Shown: positions 58,257 to 64,000 of the stretch, piece by piece
Position numbering within the stretch: position 1 is the stretch's first letter
Layout: the number at the start of each line of letters is the position of its first letter
Source: Pseudomonas tumuqii
GTDB taxonomy: Bacteria > Pseudomonadota > Gammaproteobacteria > Pseudomonadales > Pseudomonadaceae
Direction of reading: 5' to 3'
Length of the DNA stretch: 64,000 bases
Assembly (NCBI RefSeq): GCF_013184545.1
Contig: NZ_JAAOJA010000002.1
Coordinates: 186,001-250,000, forward strand
Notes under the pieces: model-generated
What the model saw: the letters and a program-made list of their open reading frames with translations, nothing else
Told to the model about the DNA's origin: nothing
Databases searched by the model: none
Made by a program: the position numbers and the translations under genes

Positions 58257-59344
58257 CGACCGATCTCGACACAATCGCCATGCTGCGCGACAGCCTGGAA
58301 CGCTACAGCGCCGATCGCTACAGCTTTCTCCAGCGCGCGCCGCTGCTGCAACTGCCGGGCGCCTTCAGTGCGCAGACCTGGCAGGATTTCGCCGAATTCG
58401 GCTGGCTGTCGCTGCGCCTGCCGGAAGAACTCGACGGCCTGGCAGGCGATGCCGTGGCCGTTGGCGCGCTGATGGAAGTGGTCGGCAGCCGGCTGCTGCT
58501 CGAGCCGCTGCTGGCCTGCGTGGTGGTGGCCAGCGGACTGTTGCTCAAGCAGGGCAGCGCGGCGCAGCAGGCCGAGCTGTTGCCGGCCCTCGCCGAGGGC
58601 CGCCTGAAACTGGTGCTCAGCCATGGCGTCAGCCATGAGCTGTGCCGTTACGCCGAGGGGCGGCTCAGCGGCAGCCAGCAGGCCGTGCTGCATGGCGACA
58701 TTGCCGAGCAGTTGCTGGTGCCGGCGCGCGATGCCGAGGGCCAGTTGCGTTTCTGCCTGGTCGAGGCCAGCGCCGCCGGGGTCAGCCGTCAGGCCTTCCG
58801 CCTGGTCGACGGCCGCGGCGCGGCCAATCTGCAGTTCGCCGCGGCCCCGGCGTCGCTGTTGCAACCCCAAGCCGGTGCACCGAGTGCCGAACAGGCCCTG
58901 GCCGAGGTGTGTGATGAGGCCAGCGTGGCGCTCTGTGCCGAGGCACTGGGTGTGGCAACCAGCCTGCTGCGCATCACCAACGACTACCTCAAGGTGCGCC
59001 AGCAGTTCGGCAAGCCGCTGGCGGGCAACCAGGCCCTGCAGCATCGCATGGCCGAACTCTACCTGCTGACCGAGGAAATCCGTGCACTGACCCTCGCCGC
59101 CCAGCAGGCCATGTGCCTGCCTGCCGCCGAACGGGCGCGCACCCTGAGTGGCGCGCGCGCCTACATCAGCCAGGCCGCCAGACACATCGGCAACGAGGCG
59201 ATCCAGCTGCACGGTGGCGTGGGCATCACCGAGGAGCTGGAGGTCAGCCACTATTTCCGCCGGCTGATGGTCAATGCGGCATTGTTCGGCAACCGCGACG
59301 AGCAGTTTCTGCGCTTCGTCGAGCTGTCGCTGGCAGACGCCTGA
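58253..59344 (+). CDS. Acyl-CoA dehydrogenase, subunit 2 of a probable heteromeric enzyme
   Basis: 363 residues from ATG 58253. The N-terminal domain is recognisable (EFGWLSLRLPEELDGL) but the FAD-contact loop of subunit 1 is not conserved (LSHGVSHELCRYAEG). The C-terminal domain is well kept (LGVATSLLRITNDYLKVRQQFGKPLAGNQALQHRMAEL ... IQLHGGVGITEELEVSHYFRR). This matches the beta partner of two-gene ACADs. Overlap with subunit 1 implies coupled translation. Confidence 0.9.
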   Translation: MTTDLDTIAMLRDSLERYSADRYSFLQRAPLLQLPGAFSAQTWQDFAEFGWLSLRLPEELDGLAGDAVAVGALMEVVGSRLLLEPLLACVVVASGLLLKQGSAAQQAELLPALAEGRLKLVLSHGVSHELCRYAEGRLSGSQQAVLHGDIAEQLLVPARDAEGQLRFCLVEASAAGVSRQAFRLVDGRGAANLQFAAAPASLLQPQAGAPSAEQALAEVCDEASVALCAEALGVATSLLRITNDYLKVRQQFGKPLAGNQALQHRMAELYLLTEEIRALTLAAQQAMCLPAAERARTLSGARAYISQAARHIGNEAIQLHGGVGITEELEVSHYFRRLMVNAALFGNRDEQFLRFVELSLADA

Positions 59345-59356
59345 AGGAGGCCGCGT

Positions 59357-60991
59357 ATGCGTAAAGACATCAGTGGCTGGCAGCTGCGTCTCGACGACGC
59401 CAGCGTGCAGCGTTATGCCCACAGCAGTGAGTGGATGGGGCGCAGCATCGCCGAGTCGGCGCAGGCCATGGTCGCCCGCGAGCCGGAGCGGATTACCCAC
59501 GTGTTCGATGGCCAGGCGTGCCGGGTCGATGACCTGCTGGGCGATGCCCGTCTGCTCGCCGGCGCCTTGCAACGGCGTGGCCTGCAGGCCGGCGATGTGA
59601 TCGCCTTCCAACTGCCGAGCTGGCGCGAGACGGTGGTGATCGATCTGGCCGCCAGCCTGCTGGGTCTGGTCATCGCGCCGATCGTGCCGATCTATCGCGA
59701 TGCCGAAGTGGCCTTCATGCTGGCCGATTGTGGCGCCAAGGCGATGTTCTTCCCGGGCAGTTACCGCGGCTTCGACTTCGCCGCCATGCTCCAGCGTCTG
59801 GCGCCGGAGCTGCCGGCGCTGCGCCTGCAGATAACGGTGCGTGCCGAGGATCATTCGGTCGACGCCTATGAGGCGCTGCTCGGCGAAGGCCAGCCGCTGA
59901 CCGATACGCCGGCGGTGGACGCCGATGCTCTCAAACTGATCCTTTATACCTCGGGCACCACCGGTCGGCCGAAGGCCGTGCTGCACTCGCACAACACCGG
60001 CCCGACCCGCCTCAAACGCGCCTTCGAACACTGGTCGGACGGCTCGCCGCAGGTGCTGCTGATGGCCTCGCCGGTGACCCATGTGACCGGGCTCAGCGCC
60101 CTCGAATTGCCGTTCTACCTGGAGGCGCGCACGGTGTTCATGGAGCGCTGGAATGCCCTGGAAGCGCTCGACATCATCGACCGCGAACAGGTCACCGTCA
60201 GTCTCGGCGCCACGCCCTTCCTGCATGAACTGATCGCCCAGGCCGAGCAGCAGAAAAGGCGTCTGCCCAGCCTCAAGCGTTTCGCCTGCGGCGGCGCCGA
60301 AGTGCCGCCGGCGCTGATTCACAAGGCCGCCGAGGTGTTTGCCAACTGCCGGGCGTTTCGTGTGTTCGGCTCCAGCGAGGCGCCGCTGGTGACCCTCGGC
60401 TTCGTCGGCGCCGGCCAACTGCAACAGGCGGCCAACACCGACGGTGAGATCCTCGACTACCAAGTACGCCTGCTCGATGAGGCCGGGCGCGAGGTGGCCG
60501 CCGGCCAGGAAGGTGAAATCTGCGTGCGTGGCCCGGCCATGTTTCTTGGCTATGCCGATCCCGAGCAGAGCGCCGAGGCCTTCGATGCCGAGGGATTTTT
60601 CGCCACCGGCGACCTGGGCCGGATCACCGCCGACAACGCCATCCTCATCACCGGGCGCAAAAAGGATCTGATCAACCGCGGCGGCGAGAAAATCAGCGCC
60701 AAGGAAGTCGAGGACATTCTTCATCTGCATCCATCGATCGACGAGGCGGCGGTGGTGGCCATGCCCCATGAGCGCCTCGGCGAAACCCTGTGTGCCTACG
60801 TGATCCTGCGCGCCGGCCAGCAGTTGAGTCTGGACGGCCTGCTCGAACAGGTGGCGAGGGCCGGCGTGGCGCGACAGAAATTCCCCGAGTACCTGGTGGT
60901 GGTCGAGGATTTCCCGCGTACGGCCTCGGGCAAGATTCGCAAGGATCGGCTGCGTGCCGATATTCGTCAGCGCCTCGCGGCGCTTTCCTGA
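59357..60991 (+). CDS. Acyl-CoA ligase (AMP-forming)
   Basis: 544 residues, ANL superfamily. P-loop LYTSGTTGRPKAVLHSHNT at about 197; the ATP/adenylate motif GDLGR with GRKKDLINRGGEKISAKEVED; C-terminal SGKIRKDRLR with the adenylation-active Lys. It resembles cyclohexanecarboxylate or medium-chain ligases in general pattern. It would activate a carboxylic acid of the pathway for the acyl-CoA dehydrogenase encoded just upstream. Acid identity unknown. Confidence 0.93.
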   Translation: MRKDISGWQLRLDDASVQRYAHSSEWMGRSIAESAQAMVAREPERITHVFDGQACRVDDLLGDARLLAGALQRRGLQAGDVIAFQLPSWRETVVIDLAASLLGLVIAPIVPIYRDAEVAFMLADCGAKAMFFPGSYRGFDFAAMLQRLAPELPALRLQITVRAEDHSVDAYEALLGEGQPLTDTPAVDADALKLILYTSGTTGRPKAVLHSHNTGPTRLKRAFEHWSDGSPQVLLMASPVTHVTGLSALELPFYLEARTVFMERWNALEALDIIDREQVTVSLGATPFLHELIAQAEQQKRRLPSLKRFACGGAEVPPALIHKAAEVFANCRAFRVFGSSEAPLVTLGFVGAGQLQQAANTDGEILDYQVRLLDEAGREVAAGQEGEICVRGPAMFLGYADPEQSAEAFDAEGFFATGDLGRITADNAILITGRKKDLINRGGEKISAKEVEDILHLHPSIDEAAVVAMPHERLGETLCAYVILRAGQQLSLDGLLEQVARAGVARQKFPEYLVVVEDFPRTASGKIRKDRLRADIRQRLAALS

Positions 60992-61015
60992 TAAACCCTA
61001 GGGGAGCAGCCAGTG

Positions 61016-61978
61016 ATGGAATCTACCTATCTTGATGTACGCATCGCCCGCAAGGCGGCCGAGGCGCTGGATATCGTCACTCTCGAATTGGAGCCGCTCG
61101 CCGGGCACAGCCTGCCGATGTTCAGCGCAGGCTCGCATATCGACGTGGAAATCCGCCCGGGGCTGGTGCGTCAGTATTCGCTGTGCAACGACCCGACCGA
61201 GCAGCATCGCTACGTGATCGGCGTGTTGCGCGATCCCAATTCACGCGGCGGTTCGATAGCCGTGCACGACCAGCTGCAAGAAGGTCAGAGCATACGCATC
61301 AGCCCGCCGCGCAACCATTTCCCGCTGGTGCCGGCCAAGCGTACGCTGCTGCTGGCCGGAGGCATCGGCGTCACGCCGATTCTGTGCATGACCGAACGGC
61401 TGGCCAGCAGCGGCGCCGATTTCACCCTGCACTATGCCTCGCGTTCGGCCGAGCGCATGGCCTTTCTCTCGCGCATCCGCGCGTCGGCCTTCGCCGAGCG
61501 GGCGCAGTTGCACTTCGACGACGGCCCGGCCGAGCAGGCGTTGAATCTGCCGGCGCTGCTCGCCGCGGAGGGTGCGGACACGCACCTCTACGTCTGCGGT
61601 CCGGGGGGCTTCATCGACTATGTCACCAGCACCGCCAAGGCTCAGGGCTGGAGCAGCGAACGCATCCACTTCGAGTACTTCGCCGCCAAGCAGGTGGACA
61701 CCTCCGCCGACAACAGCTTCGAGGTGCAGGTGGCCAGCAGCGGCAAGGTCTATCGGGTCGGTGGGGACGAGTCGATAGTCGCGGTGCTGAAAGCCGATGG
61801 GGTGGAGATCCCGGTGTCTTGCCAGCAAGGCATCTGCGGCTCCTGCATCACCCGTGTGCTGGAAGGCAAGGCCGATCACCGCGACCAGGTGTTGAGCGAC
61901 AAGGAGCGCGGCGAGGAAAACTGGTTCACGCCCTGCTGCTCGCGCGCGCTGACGCCGCGCCTGGTGCTGGATATTTGA
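61016..61978 (+). CDS. Rieske oxygenase reductase (FMN, NAD and [2Fe-2S] domains)
   Basis: 320 residues from ATG 61016. Domain order is FMN-binding (RQYSLCND, about 52-59), NAD-binding (GGIGVTPI; YVCGPGGFI), then a C-terminal plant-type ferredoxin with Cys269, Cys274, Cys277 and Cys307. This is the phthalate-dioxygenase-reductase (class IA) layout, which feeds electrons straight to alpha-only Rieske oxygenases. It is the only such reductase in the window and may serve both oxygenases. An in-frame GTG 3 bp upstream is ignored. Confidence 0.94.
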   Translation: MESTYLDVRIARKAAEALDIVTLELEPLAGHSLPMFSAGSHIDVEIRPGLVRQYSLCNDPTEQHRYVIGVLRDPNSRGGSIAVHDQLQEGQSIRISPPRNHFPLVPAKRTLLLAGGIGVTPILCMTERLASSGADFTLHYASRSAERMAFLSRIRASAFAERAQLHFDDGPAEQALNLPALLAAEGADTHLYVCGPGGFIDYVTSTAKAQGWSSERIHFEYFAAKQVDTSADNSFEVQVASSGKVYRVGGDESIVAVLKADGVEIPVSCQQGICGSCITRVLEGKADHRDQVLSDKERGEENWFTPCCSRALTPRLVLDI

Positions 61979-62073
61979 CCGGCAATGGGTACCACTGTCG
62001 CCGAGGAAAACCGCGTGATCGGCACACGTGCGTTGGGCTGCTGCATCGAGGCGGCCGGCCGGCGAGGCCAGGC

Positions 62074-62973
62074 ATGACGCGCAGCCGCTCGGTCAACCTG
62101 GCCTATGTCATCGTCGTGCTGATCTGGGCGACCACGCCACTGGCGATCCGCTGGGGCGCAGTGGACACCGGCTTCGCCTTTGCCGCCATGGCGCGCATGG
62201 TCTTGGGCATGCTCTTTGCCCTGTTGCTGCACGCCCTGTGGCGCTTGCGCCTGCCATTGCATCGGCGTGCGTTGCTGTCCTACCTGTGTGCCGGTGGCGG
62301 GCTGTTCGTCAGTATGTTCTGCGTCTACTGGGCGGCGCCGCGCATCGACTCGGGACTGATGTCGGTGATCTTCGGCCTGTCGCCGCTGGTCACCAGCCTG
62401 CTGGCCGCGCTCTGGCTGCGCGAGCGCGGACTGGGGCTGAGCAGTGTGGTCGGCATGCTGCTGGGGGTGGCCGGGCTGGCGCTGATTTTTGCCGACCAGC
62501 GCCTGACGACTGCGGGCGGCGGGCTGGCCGTCATCGTCGTGCTGTTGTTTGCCGTGCTGAGCCATGCCGCCAGCCTGGTCGGGCTGAAGTGGATCGCCGA
62601 TGACAGCCCGCCGCTGGCCACCGCCACCGGTGCACTGCTGGTGGCGGCGCCGCTGTTCCTGCTCAGCTGGTGGCTGGCCGGGGGCAGCCTGCCGTCGACA
62701 CTGTCGCTACGCGGTGGCCTGTCAATCGTCTACCTGGGGCTGTTCGGCTCGGTGCTCGGTTTTGCCCTGTACTGCTACATCGTGCGCTACCTGTCTTCGG
62801 CCCAGGTGGCACTGATTCTGGTGCTCACACCGGTGCTGGCCCTGCTGATCGGCCGGCTGTTCAACGATGAACAGTTGCGGTCCCAGGTCTGGTTGGGCGC
62901 TGCGGTCATCTGCTCTGGCCTGCTGCTGCACCAACGCGGCAGCAGGCCAGCGGTTGGCCGCTGTGGCGGCTAG
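62074..62973 (+). CDS. EamA/DMT-family permease
   Basis: 299 residues from ATG 62074, ten predicted helices in two EamA repeats (about 8-130 and 145-285). Substrate unknown. It follows the reductase by 95 bp and probably ends the island operon. The stop codon TAG shares its bases with the stop of the convergent crotonase gene (CTAG). Confidence 0.88.
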   Translation: MTRSRSVNLAYVIVVLIWATTPLAIRWGAVDTGFAFAAMARMVLGMLFALLLHALWRLRLPLHRRALLSYLCAGGGLFVSMFCVYWAAPRIDSGLMSVIFGLSPLVTSLLAALWLRERGLGLSSVVGMLLGVAGLALIFADQRLTTAGGGLAVIVVLLFAVLSHAASLVGLKWIADDSPPLATATGALLVAAPLFLLSWWLAGGSLPSTLSLRGGLSIVYLGLFGSVLGFALYCYIVRYLSSAQVALILVLTPVLALLIGRLFNDEQLRSQVWLGAAVICSGLLLHQRGSRPAVGRCGG

Positions 62974-63746
62974 CGGCCCTTGAACTGCGCCGGGCGCTTT
63001 TGCAGGAAGGCATTTACGGCTTCCTGAAAGTCTTCGCCCTGGGCGCAGGCGGCAAAGGCGGCCTTTTCCGCCTCCAGCTGCTCGCCCTGTGTGTTGTCGA
63101 AAGCCTGACGCAGCAGGCGCTTGAGATGCCCCTGGGCCACCGGCGAGGATTGCGCGAGGCGTTCGGCCAGGGCCTGGGTCGCGCTCTCCAGTTCCTCGAC
63201 GGCGACCACCTGGTTGACGATGCCCAACCGGCAGGCATGCTCGGCATCCAGCGGCTCGCCCAGCAGGGCGATGTGCAGGGCGCGGCGCAGGCCGACCAGG
63301 CGCGGCAGGTGCCAGCTGGCACCGAGGTCGCAGCTGGCGCCCAGGCTCAGGTAGGCGAAATTGAAGCGGCTGTTGGCCGCGGCCAGGGCTAAGTCGCAGG
63401 CCAGCACTATGCTCATGCCGGCACCGGCGGCGGCACCGCGCACGCTGGCGATCACCGGGGCAGGGCAATTGGCGAGCAGCAGCATGGCCTCGTTCAGCGG
63501 CTGGATCAGCTCGTCGGCAATCGACTGCGGCGCGGACTTGAACTGGGCGATATCGCCACCGGCCATGAAGGCACGGCCCTCGCCGCTGAGCACGATGACC
63601 CGCACGCCCGGATCGGCCACGGTCGCCCGGCAGGCGTCGAGAAAGGCCCGGGCCATGGCACTGTCGATGGCGTTCAGGGCCTCGGGGCGGTTGAAGCGGA
63701 TATGGGTGATGACACCCGGCTGCAGGCTGATCGGTTGACTGCTCAT
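62970..63746 (-). CDS. Crotonase-family protein, PaaG-like, lacking both hydratase glutamates
   Basis: 258 residues. The oxyanion-hole segments are present (SGEGRAFMAGGDIAQF; RGAAAGAGMSIVLACDLALAA). The two Glu of true hydratases are replaced: GGGCEL becomes GAGMSI, and GQPEINLG becomes NFAYLSLG. An Asp is present in GASCDLGASWHLPR where PaaG-like isomerases carry one. Isomerase or hydrolase chemistry is thus more likely than hydration. Convergent with the EamA gene; a partial gene lies upstream on the same strand. Confidence 0.85.
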   Translation of the reverse strand: MSSQPISLQPGVITHIRFNRPEALNAIDSAMARAFLDACRATVADPGVRVIVLSGEGRAFMAGGDIAQFKSAPQSIADELIQPLNEAMLLLANCPAPVIASVRGAAAGAGMSIVLACDLALAAANSRFNFAYLSLGASCDLGASWHLPRLVGLRRALHIALLGEPLDAEHACRLGIVNQVVAVEELESATQALAERLAQSSPVAQGHLKRLLRQAFDNTQGEQLEAEKAAFAACAQGEDFQEAVNAFLQKRPAQFKGR

Positions 63747-63800
63747 GCGCGGTTTCCAGTTGGGAGGGGTTGCATGCTCGCGCGCCTGCTGTGGCGTTCA

Positions 63801-64000
63801 TCACGAGCGGTAGTCGCGCCAGACTTTCTCCATCACGGTGAGCTGCTGGCCGGGGCGGATCAGGTCGTAGGCGGTGAGGTTGAGGGTGCGGATGAAGGCC
63901 CGCTCGATAATGGCCGCGTGGATGTCCGCCTCGATGATGTTGATGCAGGCCGGATCCTGTTCGAAGCCCTTCAGCCCGCCGAGGCCGCCGCCGATGATCT
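63801..64000 (-). CDS. Unidentified protein, C-terminal part only
   Basis: A minus-strand frame enters from the right edge and ends at TGA (63801-63803), giving about 65 residues that end in LTVMEKVWRDYRS. Codon usage fits the neighbours and the frame is clean, so it is probably a real gene. The visible part starts with a Gly-rich turn (IIGGGLGGLKGF). I do not recognise the family. It lies 54 bp upstream of the crotonase gene on the same strand and may share its operon. Confidence 0.65.
   Translation of the reverse strand, partial: IIGGGLGGLKGFEQDPACINIIEADIHAAIIERAFIRTLNLTAYDLIRPGQQLTVMEKVWRDYRS

Noticed and set aside
61183..62073. Fusion of a long N-terminal part to the EamA permease
   Set aside because: The extra 297 codons overlap the Rieske reductase gene in another frame and show no domain; ATG 62074 gives a normal EamA protein.

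Overview
The window reads as chromosomal DNA of a Pseudomonas. Evidence is the high GC content, RBS-led and tightly packed operons, Pseudomonas-type REP elements, and gene neighbourhoods that recall P. aeruginosa (rluA-minE-minD-minC-lpxL; aruCFGDB-aruE; bepA-tusA-perM-bcp-gcvR/dapA-bamC-purC). These blocks sit side by side in an arrangement that does not fit P. aeruginosa itself, so another species is likely. Species assignment is inference.

Layout. 1-1.4 kb: three small heat-shock proteins on the minus strand (the last cut by the window edge) behind a sigma32-like promoter. 1.4-1.9 kb: intergenic repeats holding a 61-bp pure G run. 1.9-4.6 kb: rluA and the cell-division operon minCDE. 4.7-6.7 kb: two tandem lpxL acyltransferases with duplicated leaders. 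7.1-8.3 kb: a patatin-like phospholipase. 8.4-16.3 kb: the complete arginine succinyltransferase (AST) operon behind two exact ArgR half-sites. 16.6-21.8 kb: ltaE, bepA, a TusA-like gene, a PerM-type permease, bcp and gcvR. 22.0-24.9 kb: a group II intron with an RT/HNH protein, inserted between the dapA promoter and the dapA ribosome binding site. 25-28 kb: dapA, bamC, an unusually long-form purC and tRNA-Ser(CGA). 28.4-36.8 kb: a LysR regulator convergent with a valine/isobutyrate operon (mmsA, enoyl-CoA hydratase, mmsB, 3-hydroxyisobutyryl-CoA hydrolase, isobutyryl-CoA dehydrogenase, etfB, etfA).

37-64 kb is an accessory catabolic region and the most interesting part. It carries an outer-membrane/export set (DUF1302, DUF1329, YCF48-like, MMPL-type RND), three SDRs, a ThuA-like protein and a GST. 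It also has two alpha-only Rieske oxygenases with one reductase, and a TPP-dependent dehydrogenase whose E2 is split into a free lipoyl protein and a naked catalytic domain. A TetR regulator follows, then a DUF35/thiolase-like pair resembling steroid side-chain retro-aldolases, a two-subunit acyl-CoA dehydrogenase, an acyl-CoA ligase, an EamA permease and a PaaG-like crotonase. The ligase, dehydrogenase pair, DUF35/thiolase pair and oxygenases together suggest degradation of a cyclic carboxylic acid with a side chain (steroid, terpenoid or naphthenic type); the substrate is not determinable from sequence. A palindrome-like motif, AAAAC-N10-GTTTT, recurs in front of most transcription units of this island and is a candidate operator of the local TetR protein.
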